Source: an uncultured Thomasclavelia sp.
GTDB taxonomy: Bacteria; Bacillota_I; Bacilli_A; Erysipelotrichales; Coprobacillaceae
DNA: 64,000 nucleotides
Direction of reading: 5' to 3'
Assembly: GCF_944324745.1 (NCBI RefSeq)
Contig: NZ_CALUXO010000085.1
Coordinates: 1 to 64,000, forward strand
Positions 18,673-28,308 of the stretch are shown piece by piece. Numbering within the stretch: the first letter of the stretch is position 1; each line of letters begins with the position of its first letter. The notes under the pieces were generated by a model. The model did no database searches. It worked only from the letters and a program-made list of their open reading frames with translations, and had not been told where the DNA came from. The translations under genes and the position numbers were made by a program.

Positions 18673-18835
18673 TTATTTCAGTCGACCATCATTATGTAAA
18701 AAATATAGGGTATCGACTGAGTTAATTTAAAAATAGAACAAAAACATTTTCTTTTATTCCTAATTTCCTACTAAACATATCACCTCAAGTAGCAATCATA
18801 TAGGAGTTCAATGCATAAAACCTTTATGTGCACGG
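18673..18835 (+). promoter_or_regulatory. Leader of CRISPR array 1
   Basis: 163 bases between cas2 and repeat 1. The terminal repeat at the far end is degenerate, so the leader is on this side. It holds the dyad CAGTCGA (18679-18685) / TCGACTG (18713-18719). The same geometry recurs in the leader of array 2 (29042-29082). The rest is AT-rich with no shared sequence. Confidence 0.7.
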
Positions 18836-20048
18836 GTTATTAATCTAATCATTATATGAAATGTAAATAGATTAACAGGAGCAATAGCACGAGGAGCTGT
18901 ATTCGTTATTAATCTAATCATTATATGAAATGTAAATGTATTATTGGCGAAAAACCCTCTGGAACTGGCGATTTCTGTTATTAATCTAATCATTATATGA
19001 AATGTAAATTACTAAATTGAATCGGTAGAGTAGGAGTTTGGTTATAGTTATTAATCTAATCATTATATGAAATGTAAATCACTCTAGTTATGTTGTCCCT
19101 GAAACTGGTGAGATTGTTATTAATCTAATCATTATATGAAATGTAAATGATGAAAGAAAAACTAAAAAGCATATTTGATTTTGTGTTATTAATCTAATCA
19201 TTATATGAAATGTAAATAGTCAATCGATTAGGAACAAAGAAATAATAAAAATCGTTATTAATCTAATCATTATATGAAATGTAAATTCAATATCGGCTTT
19301 TTTACGATTGACGCCATATAAACGTTATTAATCTAATCATTATATGAAATGTAAATAAGGTGTAACTTTAAAAGGTTTAACTATCAAAGACAGTTATTAA
19401 TCTAATCATTATATGAAATGTAAATAACAATGTTAGTGATACTATATATCCTAATAATTTAGTTATTAATCTAATCATTATATGAAATGTAAATTTTTTT
19501 AAGGTATTTCTTAATTAATACTTCTTGTGTAGTTATTAATCTAATCATTATATGAAATGTAAATTGTTGATAAGAGTGTTTGTATCTAGCAGCAACAAGG
19601 CGTTATTAATCTAATCATTATATGAAATGTAAATTAAAGGGTATAGAATAGCGTGTGCGGCTATGTATGCGTTATTAATCTAATCATTATATGAAATGTA
19701 AATGTTCTTGTTGCGACCGGTGGCGGTGCTGCTGGAGCTGTTATTAATCTAATCATTATATGAAATGTAAATAGAGCAGTTGAATCTGTAGTACTTGACT
19801 GTTGGACAGTTATTAATCTAATCATTATATGAAATGTAAATTTGCGACTTCTATACTTCTAAATCTCTTTGTAAATTGTTATTAATCTAATCATTATATG
19901 AAATGTAAATTTATTCATCGTCAACTCCTTCAACTTCCACGTCACCGTTATTAATCTAATCATTATATGAAATGTAAATGTGGCAGGTAATTTGCTACCA
20001 ACTTTATTCACAACTATTATTAATCTAATCATTATATGAAATATTTTT
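18836..20048 (+). CRISPR. CRISPR array 1: 18 repeats, 17 spacers
   Basis: The 33-base repeat begins GTTATTAATCTAATC and ends ATGAAATGTAAAT. Repeat starts: 18836, 18905, 18977, 19047, 19116, 19185, 19254, 19324, 19393, 19462, 19532, 19602, 19671, 19740, 19809, 19878, 19947 and 20016. Repeats 1-17 are identical. The last (20016-20048) has G1 changed to A and a lost 3' end (ATTTTT), marking the trailer. Spacers are 36-39 bases, mostly 36. Several are GC-richer than the host and read as open protein frames, as expected for phage DNA. The 8-nt handle made by Cas6 would be ATGTAAAT. Confidence 0.98.
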
Positions 20049-20120
20049 ATTCAAATCGTCGTAATTATATATTTTCAACAAATAGTTATGACGTATATGT
20101 GATTATTTTTTTGCGATTTA

Positions 20121-20150
20121 TTGAATTTTGCTTGTTTCATATGCTATAAT
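20121..20150 (+). promoter_or_regulatory. Promoter before the leader ORF and GGDEF gene
   Basis: TTGAAT (20121-20126), 18 bases, TATAAT (20145-20150) preceded by TGC, giving an extended -10. It lies just beyond the end of array 1. Confidence 0.65.
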
Positions 20151-20216
20151 TTTTATGTGATTTAATACATTTATATTTGACTGGTCAAAAGATGACTAAT
20201 CGGAGAGGTATAGTAT

Positions 20217-20363
20217 ATGCTAGATAAGCTTACAAAAATATTATTTTTTATTCAAAGATGTTTGTATTTTGTATTAAACAAAATCATAAGAAACATCTTT
20301 TTTATTTTGTTGTGTATTTTAGTTAACGTTTCAGTGCAAAATAAGAGAGGTTTTATGATATGA
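20217..20363 (+). CDS. 48-residue leader ORF coupled to the GGDEF gene
   Basis: ATG 20217 with SD GGAGAGG 8 bases upstream opens a 48-codon frame ending in TGA 20361-20363. It overlaps the next start in an ATGA arrangement. The peptide is hydrophobic in its centre (about residues 24-40: IIRNIFFILLCILVNVSV), so it could be a small membrane peptide. Its codons span a strong terminator hairpin (20254-20300). It may be a true small protein or a leader whose translation controls that hairpin. No homologue was recognised. Confidence 0.55.
   Translation: MLDKLTKILFFIQRCLYFVLNKIIRNIFFILLCILVNVSVQNKRGFMI
20254..20309 (+). terminator. Terminator-like hairpin inside the leader ORF (possible attenuator)
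   Basis: Outer stem AAAGATGTTT (20254-20263) / AAACATCTTT (20291-20300), inner ATTTTGT / ACAAAAT, then TTTATTTTG. It lies between the promoter and the GGDEF gene, so transcription must pass it. Confidence 0.6.
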
Positions 20364-21787
20364 AAAACGGTTTGATAAAACAATGGGTAAAATCATTAAT
20401 CAATGCAGGGATAGTTATATGTTTAATGACAGCATGTTCTTTTATTATGATTAGATGGGTTAATAACTATGAAGAAGAAAAAGCTTATGAAAAACTTTAT
20501 AGTGAAGCAAAACAATGGGAAAATACTATTGAAAGATACATCAAATGGGATCATGAAACATTAGAAATAATTGCAATAATGATTAGTGAATATGATGATT
20601 TTCAATCATCTGAGCTATGGGATATCTTAGATTCTTATAATATGGTCGGTTTAATGTCATCGTTAGAGATATTGATGCCAGATGATTCTGTAATTAAAAG
20701 TGGTGGTGAAAGAATTTATGATGATGGACAAAGTTTTGCTAGCGAATCTGAAAAAGGGAATCATATAACAGATCGTTTAGAATCGCCAGAGAAAAAAGGC
20801 GTTTATATTGTTCGACACTATGTTCCAATTCAAAAAAACGGAATTACGGTTGCAATGTTATATGGAATAGTTGATTTAAATAATTTAATTGAAAAAAGTG
20901 AGGCTAAACCATATGATGGAAAAGCTTCGTTATGTATAGTAGATGGCAATACTGGAGATTATTTAGTTGATCCCTGGCACGATACATTGGGTAATATTTG
21001 GGAACTTGGTGAGCGTGAATTAAAGGAAGGATATACAACCGAGGATTTTGTTGCTGGTATTACTAATGGCAATAGGGGCTATGTTGTTTTCATTTCACAA
21101 ACTACTGGAGAATATTTATACTTATATTGTACCCCAATGACAATTAATGAATGGCGATTAATAATCCATGTGCCAGAAGAAGTTGTCTTTCAAGATGCTA
21201 AGGCAATTCAAAAATCATTGTATTTATTTTTACTCTTTGAAATTATTTGTTTGGTTTTATATTTCATTTGGATTTGTTTGCAGGGAATTCATTCTTATCG
21301 TAAACTTCGAGCAAGGGGTGAACAAGATCTTTTATTAGGTATTTATAATAGAAACCGTTATGAAATTGATATTAAACAAATAAATCAGGATTTTAAAAAT
21401 TATTTTGCTTGTATTTATATTGATGTAAATGGATTGCATGAATTAAATAATCAAAGTGGTCATGAGGCAGGTGACCAGATGTTAAAAAGAGTGGCGACTG
21501 AATTGAAAATATTGTTTGGAAACAAACATACTTATCGTATTGGTGGCGATGAATTTATAGTTTTTATTACTGATGTTGATGAAGCTCAAGTAGCTAAAAA
21601 ATGTAATATGCTTGAAGAAAATTTAAAAAAAGAAAATATTTATGTATCTATTGGTTTTAAATGGGTAGAGAAATTAACATCAATAAATAAAATAATTAAA
21701 GAGGCAGAACAAAAGATGTATGAAGCAAAAAAGAAATTTTATCAACAAGATCAGTTTGATCGACGCCGAAATAATTTTAATGATTAA
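20360..21787 (+). CDS. Membrane-bound sensor diguanylate cyclase (GGDEF)
   Basis: 475 residues. A membrane segment at ~13-30, an extracytoplasmic sensor region (~31-290, Cache-like by order and length), a second membrane segment (~288-308) and a C-terminal GGDEF domain. RIGGDEF has G395-G396-D397-E398-F399 intact, and the metal-site Asp lies in YIDVNGL, so cyclic di-GMP synthesis from GTP is expected. The allosteric RxxD site before GGDEF is not obvious. The start overlaps the stop of the 48-codon leader ORF. Regulation may involve the hairpin in that leader. No EAL domain is present. Confidence 0.8.
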   Translation: MKNGLIKQWVKSLINAGIVICLMTACSFIMIRWVNNYEEEKAYEKLYSEAKQWENTIERYIKWDHETLEIIAIMISEYDDFQSSELWDILDSYNMVGLMSSLEILMPDDSVIKSGGERIYDDGQSFASESEKGNHITDRLESPEKKGVYIVRHYVPIQKNGITVAMLYGIVDLNNLIEKSEAKPYDGKASLCIVDGNTGDYLVDPWHDTLGNIWELGERELKEGYTTEDFVAGITNGNRGYVVFISQTTGEYLYLYCTPMTINEWRLIIHVPEEVVFQDAKAIQKSLYLFLLFEIICLVLYFIWICLQGIHSYRKLRARGEQDLLLGIYNRNRYEIDIKQINQDFKNYFACIYIDVNGLHELNNQSGHEAGDQMLKRVATELKILFGNKHTYRIGGDEFIVFITDVDEAQVAKKCNMLEENLKKENIYVSIGFKWVEKLTSINKIIKEAEQKMYEAKKKFYQQDQFDRRRNNFND

Positions 21788-21825
21788 TATTGTAAAATAA
21801 GTTTTTAATAGTTATCTTAAATATT

Positions 21826-21886
21826 AAAAAGGTAGTAATTAATAGTTACTTTAATGAATAATTTTTAACTTTACTACCTTTTTATT
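21826..21886. terminator. Terminator shared by convergent genes
   Basis: 13-bp stem AAAAAGGTAGTAA / TTACTACCTTTTT with a 32-base loop, between the GGDEF gene (+) and the membrane protein gene (-). Runs of A and T flank it on either side, so it can serve both directions. Confidence 0.7.
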
Positions 21887-21909
21887 AATCTTATTTCATC
21901 TCAAATAAA

Positions 21910-22554
21910 TTATTTGTTCATTCCCTTTTTTATCATTTTTTGACTAGTTATAAAAGCAATAACCATAATTAAAAATGAGATATCAAAAGGACTACTTAAA
22001 GTCATTAAGACTACAAATATTGAAATAATAACACCAATCAATTGAATTGAAAATGCTTGTATTTTTAATTGATAACGTTTAATAATTTTATACTGTCTGA
22101 TAAATTGATAAATCGTAATATAAAATGCAAAAACAGCAACTAAAAAATCAATTGAAATATGAATTAAATAATGATCTGTTAAAAACTCTTTGAGAAACAT
22201 TAAAACTATGTAACCACACATGGTAATCCATAATCCAGAAATTGTATAGCGCTGAGTGTCGCTATTTTTCATTTCTTTGATTTTATCTTTAAACTTTATA
22301 CGTTTTTCTATCTGTTGAACATATGCTTTAATCGATTGATGCGAAAACTTCGAAATATCATTGACATCATTTTGGTGCTTTATCAGCTGATTCAATACTT
22401 CTGTTAAAATAATATTGGCTTTTAAAGACTGACTTTGATGTTTAAAAACATAAGTTTCTATTTTTTGATATAAATCAAAATATTGTTCATTTAATGATTT
22501 AGTTAAAGCAACATTATCATCATATAAGTCATATTTATTCTTATTTTTTTTCAT
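21910..22554 (-). CDS. Uncharacterised integral membrane protein
   Basis: 214 residues: a charged, coiled-coil-like N-terminal half (~1-105), then four predicted membrane helices (~108-125, 132-152, 168-187 and 190-206). The order resembles small DUF1048/DUF1129-like proteins, but no motif supports a name. Its ATG overlaps the stop codon of the M18 aminopeptidase by one base (TAATG), so the two are translated together. Function unknown. Confidence 0.65.
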   Translation of the reverse strand: MKKNKNKYDLYDDNVALTKSLNEQYFDLYQKIETYVFKHQSQSLKANIILTEVLNQLIKHQNDVNDISKFSHQSIKAYVQQIEKRIKFKDKIKEMKNSDTQRYTISGLWITMCGYIVLMFLKEFLTDHYLIHISIDFLVAVFAFYITIYQFIRQYKIIKRYQLKIQAFSIQLIGVIISIFVVLMTLSSPFDISFLIMVIAFITSQKMIKKGMNK

Positions 22555-23870
22555 TATTGAACCTTTAAAATCTTATGACTTACTTCACTAATATGACTAT
22601 TAAAGAATGTTTTCATTAATTGAATCATATAATAAGTATCTTTGACACCAGCAGTTTCATAAGTTGAATGCATAGCAAGTTGTGGTAAGCCAATATCAAC
22701 ACTATTCATTGAAACTTGTGACATCGCAATATTTCCTAGAGTACTTCCACCTAGTTCATCAGAACGATTAGCAAAGAACTGTAATGGAACATTTGCTTTT
22801 TGGCATAAGTCACGTAAAATAGCAATGCTGACACCATCACTAGTATATTTTTGTCCCGCATGTGATTTAACAACTACACCTTCATTCATGTAAACACAAT
22901 TGGCAACATCAGTTTTACCAGGATGATTTGGATGAACAGCATGAGCGTTATCAGCACTTAACATAAAGCTGCAAGCTAAAGCCCGATAATAGTCTTCTTC
23001 ACTTTTTCCAAGAGCATTGTTGATTCGTTTTAAAACATCATATAAGAAAGTAGATCCAGCTCCTTGTTTTGATTGAGAACCAACTTCCTCATTATCAAAG
23101 CAAGCTAAAACATTAACTGATTCATCGTTAGAACCACCTAAAAATCCTTTTAGAGAAGTAAAACCACATTGTAAATCATCTAAGTGAGGTGATGAGATAA
23201 ATTCTTCATTTGCTCCCCAGATAGAAGGTGAAGTACGGTTATATAAATATAAATCACTGCCATAAATATCATTAACGTCAACATTTAATTCTTTAGCAAT
23301 TAGTTTTTTAAAATCACCAGGTTTTGTATCACTACCACCAAAAAGCGGTAACATATCAACTTGTTTATTATATGCGTAGCCATCGTTTACTGCTCGATTC
23401 ATGTGAATAGCCAAATTAGGAATTAAGACCAAATCGCGATCAATATTTAATAATTTAGTTACTATTTGATTTCCTTCTTTAACTAAGACTCTACCAGCAA
23501 TAGATAGAGGACGATCAAACCATGTAGCACAAAGCATACCACCGTATCCTTCAGTATTTAATTGGGTATATTTTCCTTTTACTTCAATTTCAGCATTTTC
23601 TTTAATTTTGAAAGTCGGATAATCAGTATGTGATGCTGCTACATTAAATCCATAGTTATCTAAATTAGTACCAATATTGAAAGCAATAATACTTGAGTTG
23701 TTTCTAGTTACAAAATATTTACCGCCAGGGACAAGTTTCCAATGTTGGCTTTCTAATACCTCATTATATCCATTTTCTAATAATTGTTTTCTAATATTTT
23801 CTACTGCATGAAAGGCTGTTGGGCTTTTTTGTAGAAAATCTAATAATTCTTGAGAAATTTCTTTATCCAT
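22554..23870 (-). CDS. M18-family aminopeptidase
   Basis: 438 residues, cytoplasmic zinc aminopeptidase that removes N-terminal acidic or neutral residues (aspartyl aminopeptidase family). Metal and catalytic motifs are in place: AASHTDYPTFK (first metal His, ~80), FDNEEVGSQSKQGA (Glu pair, ~258), SADNAHAVHPNHPGK (~303) and the C-terminal LAMHSTYETAG (last His, ~411). SD AGGAGG precedes the ATG. It is followed, with a one-base overlap, by the membrane protein gene. Together with the upstream permease it suggests peptide or amino acid use. Confidence 0.9.
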   Translation of the reverse strand: MDKEISQELLDFLQKSPTAFHAVENIRKQLLENGYNEVLESQHWKLVPGGKYFVTRNNSSIIAFNIGTNLDNYGFNVAASHTDYPTFKIKENAEIEVKGKYTQLNTEGYGGMLCATWFDRPLSIAGRVLVKEGNQIVTKLLNIDRDLVLIPNLAIHMNRAVNDGYAYNKQVDMLPLFGGSDTKPGDFKKLIAKELNVDVNDIYGSDLYLYNRTSPSIWGANEEFISSPHLDDLQCGFTSLKGFLGGSNDESVNVLACFDNEEVGSQSKQGAGSTFLYDVLKRINNALGKSEEDYYRALACSFMLSADNAHAVHPNHPGKTDVANCVYMNEGVVVKSHAGQKYTSDGVSIAILRDLCQKANVPLQFFANRSDELGGSTLGNIAMSQVSMNSVDIGLPQLAMHSTYETAGVKDTYYMIQLMKTFFNSHISEVSHKILKVQ

Positions 23871-23897
23871 ATAAAAACCTCCTACTTGGATAAGTAT

Positions 23898-23935
23898 AAC
23901 ATATCCTTTTGGAATACCAAAAGGATATGTTTTTT
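23898..23935. terminator. 15-bp hairpin between the permease and aminopeptidase genes
   Basis: AACATATCCTTTTGG / CCAAAAGGATATGTT with loop AATA. The T run lies on the plus-strand side (TTTTATTC). On the minus strand, in the direction of both genes, the tail is TTATACTTAT, a poor terminator. It may be a leaky terminator or a processing/stabilising structure. Confidence 0.55.
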
Positions 23936-25361
23936 ATTCAGTTACTTTTTCACGTTTTTTAATTGCTGGCATAATTAATCCAAGTGCAGTTAAAACAATT
24001 GGTGTAATTACATTTAAAATCATTGTAAAAGTATCAGTTGAATACATACCCATTAAACAGCAAGCTGCAGTTACGATAAAACACCACCAACCAAAAATTT
24101 TAGCAATGGCCTGATTTTTGACAAAGCGATATTCAGCAGGGAATTTATCAAGCGCTCGACGAAGTGCTATGTAAGCTACAAATACCCACAAATATCTAAG
24201 TGGCATACAGACAGAGTTTAATTTGTTTAATTGAGCTAAAACAGCTGCTGCTCCAGGAACAACTGATTGAATTAAAATAATAGCCCCAGATAAAATACCA
24301 ACCATCTTAATACCATTGATATAGGCACCATATTTATTTTTCTTCAATAATTTGGTTGGAATGAAAGTACGAGCATCTTCATTATCTAATAACATTCTTA
24401 AAGGGGCATCAATACTTAATACTAAAGTTGAGAATTGTCCAATCATATTACATAATGCATAAATTATTAACAAAGCATCACCAACATGATAATACTCACC
24501 TAAAGATTGGAAAGCCCAATAAGCACCGTTAGAAACATAAGAATTGAATGATTCTTCTGTTGCATTGATAACAGTTGGATCAAACATCATTCCCATTGCA
24601 ATTGTTCCTAAAATAGCACATACAACAACCATGATAGCTAAAGTAATCATTCCTTTAGGGAAACCTTTTGATGGATTTTCAACTTTATTAACATATGGAG
24701 ATATTTTTTCACAACCTCCAACTGCAAAGACTAAAATTGAAAGGGATGTAAAGTAATTTACATTAAATTGGGGTATAATTTTATCCCAGCTAAAATCTAA
24801 AGAAACAAAGCCACCGTTAGGATTGATAACTGGTGCTGCAAACATCATTAGAATATATAAAATTGACATGACGAACATACTTGTACCAGCAATTGTAGCT
24901 AGTTTCTTTAATGGATTTAAACCACGACTGGCAACCCAACAAAAGAAAATAAAGACAACTAGTGTAGCTAATTGAATCCATAAAGTAGGGAAAGTATCAT
25001 AAGTTTCAGCGTTTCTAAAAATAGCCCAACTTAATGCTTTTAAACCACCACTACCTTTACTTGCAATGTAAGTAATATGACATGCCCAATAAGTCCATCC
25101 AGCATAGTATGCTAGTTTTGGACCCATTGTTTCATGAATCCAGGAACTGACACCACCACCAGAATTTTTAAAAGCTGATCCCAATTCTCCAACCATAAGA
25201 GCGTATGGAACAAAATATAGGGCAAACATCAAGATCCAGCTAAAAATTACTTGAATTCCATTGAAATAAACAAAGCCATTAACAACATTTCCAAAACCCC
25301 AGACAGTAGAAAATGCCATAAAGGCTAAGTTATACCATGTAATCTTTTTAGATTTTTCCAT
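23934..25361 (-). CDS. APC-superfamily amino acid permease
   Basis: 475 residues with about 12 membrane helices; imports or exchanges amino acids with protons or another amino acid. The N-terminal helix pair contains TVWGFGNVVNG, the broken-helix motif of APC transporters, and VGELGSAFKNSGGGVSSWIH is the conserved segment after helix 2. It is closest in style to YjeM/GadC-type permeases; the substrate is not readable. SD AGGAGG lies 8 bases upstream of the ATG. The promoter and a cre-like box are upstream. The M18 peptidase gene follows, so a peptide-amino acid utilisation unit is plausible. Confidence 0.85.
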   Translation of the reverse strand: MEKSKKITWYNLAFMAFSTVWGFGNVVNGFVYFNGIQVIFSWILMFALYFVPYALMVGELGSAFKNSGGGVSSWIHETMGPKLAYYAGWTYWACHITYIASKGSGGLKALSWAIFRNAETYDTFPTLWIQLATLVVFIFFCWVASRGLNPLKKLATIAGTSMFVMSILYILMMFAAPVINPNGGFVSLDFSWDKIIPQFNVNYFTSLSILVFAVGGCEKISPYVNKVENPSKGFPKGMITLAIMVVVCAILGTIAMGMMFDPTVINATEESFNSYVSNGAYWAFQSLGEYYHVGDALLIIYALCNMIGQFSTLVLSIDAPLRMLLDNEDARTFIPTKLLKKNKYGAYINGIKMVGILSGAIILIQSVVPGAAAVLAQLNKLNSVCMPLRYLWVFVAYIALRRALDKFPAEYRFVKNQAIAKIFGWWCFIVTAACCLMGMYSTDTFTMILNVITPIVLTALGLIMPAIKKREKVTE

Positions 25362-25438
25362 ATTTTTCCTCCTTTTTTCAATAAATCAAGTATTAAAATT
25401 GTTCTAATGTTTAAACATCAATACAATTTAACTAGTTC

Positions 25439-25467
25439 ATTATAACACTAAACATCTAGAAGTGTAA
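25439..25467 (-). promoter_or_regulatory. Promoter of the amino acid permease gene
   Basis: Minus strand: TTACAC (25467-25462), 17 bases, TATAAT (25444-25439). Confidence 0.6.
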
Positions 25468-25488
25468 AATTTTTAATATGTTTTATTA

Positions 25489-25502
25489 TGGAAACGTTTA
25501 GA
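25489..25502. promoter_or_regulatory. CcpA (cre)-like box upstream of the permease promoter
   Basis: TGGAAACGTTTAGA fits the looser form of the consensus, TGNAANCGNTNNCA, at all fixed positions but one; its third base is not the W of the stricter consensus. It lies about 22 bases upstream of the permease -35 box, a position compatible with activation or weak repression. Confidence 0.35.
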
Positions 25503-25712
25503 TTACTATGTTGTTTTGTTTTAAAAACCCATATTTTACTTCTATAGTTGCCTAATACTAAAGCAAAAATTTCAAGAAATAGTTTTTAAACAATTATAAA
25601 AAATATTGTCGTGAACTATTTTATGCAATATAATGATAATATCAGTTTAATGCAAAGAAAATTTTCAAAATAAGCAATATTAAAATAAAAAAGTAGATAC
25701 GGGGAAATCATT

Positions 25713-27344
25713 ATGGAATACAAAGATTACATTAATAGTGTTATAAGTTTACTTGATGACATGGATGAATACGACAAAACGGTTTGGATTTATGAATATG
25801 CTAGAAGACAAAATAAAGAAAATCGTAAAGCTTTTTTAGATTCTTTAACACCGCCAATAAAGAAAGTAATTAATTTTGATGAAAATGAATTTCATGAATT
25901 TATTGAAGATGTAAAAAATCAGGCGCTATTTATTGAAACTAGAGAAGAAGAGTACTATGATGAAAGTATTCATAATGTAGAAACAAAAACAATTTATTTG
26001 CAAAATTGTGAACTATTGACTAGGTTGAACTACTATATAAATATTGGAATTGATTTAATTGCTAATGAGGACAATGAAATTGGGTTCGATGTTTTAGATC
26101 AAATATCACAATTAGTAATTACAACTAATAATGAATATGGTTATATTGAAGAACTTTCATTAAGAGATCTATTTGGTCGCAATTTAATTAAAACATCCAG
26201 ATATAATTATTACCTTAATTTATTGTATGCAGCATTTACTCTACATAAAAGTATTACCGAGATTTATTTAATTTTTAAACAATACGATCATCATGATATT
26301 CTTTTTAGCGATTTATTAGCATTTGGAAAACATGAACTTAATTTTGATCATCAATTTTATCAAGAATGGATCGACTTTCTTGAAAATGAACCAGGTAATT
26401 TATCAGCATATTTAATTAAAGATGCTTGTTATTTGGATGGTGGTATTATTAAATTGTTGGCCACTATTGATACAATTGGAGAAATTCATCCATTACTTTA
26501 TCAAGAAGCTCTCAGTTATTATTTAAACCGAAATGATTATCAACAAATGGTCCAAATTGGATTACAGGCTTTAAAACGAATTCCTGAACAATTCAAGATT
26601 CGTGCTAAAATTGCTGCAAGTATCAAACCTTATTATGATAATACATGTTATTTAAATGAAGTTATCTTTTTATCAGAACCAACTCCATATAATTGTTTAA
26701 AATTATATAATGAAAATGTGGATTTTGATTATATAATTGAAACTTTTAAACAAATTAACTATCAAAATGATATCAGTTTAGTTTTAAATGATGATGAATA
26801 TGCTATTTGTCATATAGATGATAAACAACGGCTTCTATTAGAATTTTTATTAGGAAATATTGAAAAAGCAATTCAGTTATATGATGAATCTAGAGGGTAT
26901 CCACATTTAAGAGATACAGTGATTTTATTAGTTTTAATGCTTTTAAAATCAGATGATTATAAATATGTAGCTAATAGAGATATAATGAATGATATTAAAA
27001 AACTTTTAAATATTCCTGAAGATAAGAATAATAGTTTTCAAATGTACTTTAAACTATGGAAACAATCATTAGTTATTTCACCTATACAAAAAGAAAAATT
27101 ATTAAACTGGATCATTAAAGTTGTAACAACTATTGTTGAAAGAAAGTTAGAAAATAATGCGCTTGAAACTTATAAACAACTAGCAGATATTATTGTGATT
27201 TTAGCACAAATCCTAGCTGAAAATAATATCATCGATGACGAACAGTCATACATAAAAAAATATTTACAAGAATATAATCATAAATATACATTTAAAGAAC
27301 GATTAATTAATGCCAGTAAAATTATTACCCAAATAGAATATTAA
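25713..27344 (+). CDS. Uncharacterised helical-repeat-like protein
   Basis: 543 residues, acidic, soluble, almost entirely helical, rich in Tyr, Asp and Asn. Regular helix pairs suggest TPR- or HEAT-like repeats. No catalytic motif, signal peptide or membrane segment is seen. Its general character resembles the C-terminal part of the SWIM protein at 5019, without the zinc finger. It is monocistronic between a divergent permease and a perfect terminator. Function unknown. Confidence 0.65.
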   Translation: MEYKDYINSVISLLDDMDEYDKTVWIYEYARRQNKENRKAFLDSLTPPIKKVINFDENEFHEFIEDVKNQALFIETREEEYYDESIHNVETKTIYLQNCELLTRLNYYINIGIDLIANEDNEIGFDVLDQISQLVITTNNEYGYIEELSLRDLFGRNLIKTSRYNYYLNLLYAAFTLHKSITEIYLIFKQYDHHDILFSDLLAFGKHELNFDHQFYQEWIDFLENEPGNLSAYLIKDACYLDGGIIKLLATIDTIGEIHPLLYQEALSYYLNRNDYQQMVQIGLQALKRIPEQFKIRAKIAASIKPYYDNTCYLNEVIFLSEPTPYNCLKLYNENVDFDYIIETFKQINYQNDISLVLNDDEYAICHIDDKQRLLLEFLLGNIEKAIQLYDESRGYPHLRDTVILLVLMLLKSDDYKYVANRDIMNDIKKLLNIPEDKNNSFQMYFKLWKQSLVISPIQKEKLLNWIIKVVTTIVERKLENNALETYKQLADIIVILAQILAENNIIDDEQSYIKKYLQEYNHKYTFKERLINASKIITQIEY

Positions 27345-27365
27345 TTAATAATAAATATTGAATTT

Positions 27366-27400
27366 AAATAGTATTACATCAGTAATACTATTTAGTTTTT
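27366..27400 (+). terminator. Intrinsic terminator after the 25713 gene
   Basis: Perfect stem AAATAGTATTAC / GTAATACTATTT with a short ATCA loop, then AGTTTTT. Confidence 0.85.
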
Positions 27401-27513
27401 AGCAGAGTAATTCTCAATTAATTGATAAAGATTTAAATATTATAAGTAGTCTGAATTTAAATTATCGGCTATAATATAGTCAACTAGATATCAATTAGGA
27501 AAGGAGGTTTCTA

Positions 27514-28260
27514 ATGATTTATGTATGTAGCGATATTCATGGTTGCATGGCTCGCTATCAGGAAGTATTAAATGTTATAAATGAAGACGATTATTTATAT
27601 ATATTAGGCGATGTAATCGATCGAGGGGAAAATGGCATTGAAATTTTAATAGATATTTTAAATCGAGATAACATTACTGTTTTAATGGGAAATCATGAGT
27701 TTATGATGTATCAGGCGTTAGTAGCTAAAAAGCGCCTAGAATTATTTAATTGGATTCATCCACAAAATGGTGGAAAAACAACTTTGAAAAAATATCAACA
27801 ATTAGATGATCAAACTAAAGAAAGATTATTAGATTTGCTTAAAAATATGCCTTTATATATAACCATTAATTTCAATAATAAAAATTATTATCTATCTCAT
27901 GGGACTTATTTGCCGATTGAAAATATCGAAAATCCTATTATCGAAAATATTAATATCCAATCAGCTTTTAAAATAGTTTGGGATTCACCATTTACTAATC
28001 AAGCATTGATCAAAGATTATTGTCATTTCGATGTATATTTGCATGGACATAAATTTGTTCAACGTTTTACAGGTTTAGATAATTATCAAGCAATGATTTG
28101 GAATACAGTAGATAAAGATGGTCGTGCTATAGATATAATTGATTTAGATGGTGGTTGTGCCTGCATTGGAAATCCTCATGTAAAGACAACTTCTTTGATA
28201 TTATATAATTTAAGTACCGATAGTTATCAATATTTCTTTAGTTTAGATAGCGAAAAATAA
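27514..28260 (+). CDS. Metallophosphoesterase (serine/threonine protein phosphatase-like)
   Basis: 248 residues with the calcineurin-like phosphoesterase signature at the N-terminus: SDIHG (residues 6-10), GDVIDRG (~33-39), GNHE (~61-64), later HGT (~129) and LHGH (~185-188). These bind two metal ions and catalyse phosphate ester hydrolysis, typical of PPP-type protein phosphatases and ApaH-like enzymes. The start is supported by AAAGGAGG at 7 bases. A degenerate ArgB homologue follows after 48 bases and is probably co-transcribed. Confidence 0.85.
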   Translation: MIYVCSDIHGCMARYQEVLNVINEDDYLYILGDVIDRGENGIEILIDILNRDNITVLMGNHEFMMYQALVAKKRLELFNWIHPQNGGKTTLKKYQQLDDQTKERLLDLLKNMPLYITINFNNKNYYLSHGTYLPIENIENPIIENINIQSAFKIVWDSPFTNQALIKDYCHFDVYLHGHKFVQRFTGLDNYQAMIWNTVDKDGRAIDIIDLDGGCACIGNPHVKTTSLILYNLSTDSYQYFFSLDSEK

Positions 28261-28308
28261 ATATGTAATAAGATATATGAATATTAATATAGAGGGGAGA
28301 TAAATATT

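Larger units (their letters stand above)
25362..25712. other. Divergent regulatory region between permease and the 25713 gene
   Basis: 351 bases. The minus strand carries the permease promoter and a cre-like box (listed separately). A short dyad ACACT/AGTGT spans 25445-25465. The plus-strand side is AT-rich with GGGGAAA as a modest SD before 25713. No RNA motif was recognised. Confidence 0.5.

Noticed and set aside
18800-18835. A degenerate extra repeat in leader 1 (AATCATATAGGAGTTCAATG)
   Set aside because: The similarity is patchy and the spacing to repeat 1 is wrong for a repeat-spacer unit.
18808-18993. Minus-strand ORF across the first repeats
   Set aside because: It is a translation of the CRISPR repeat (repeated MIRLIT), not a gene.
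20049-20216. Cyclic di-GMP riboswitch before the GGDEF gene
   Set aside because: The conserved sequence blocks of known GEMM riboswitches are not visible.
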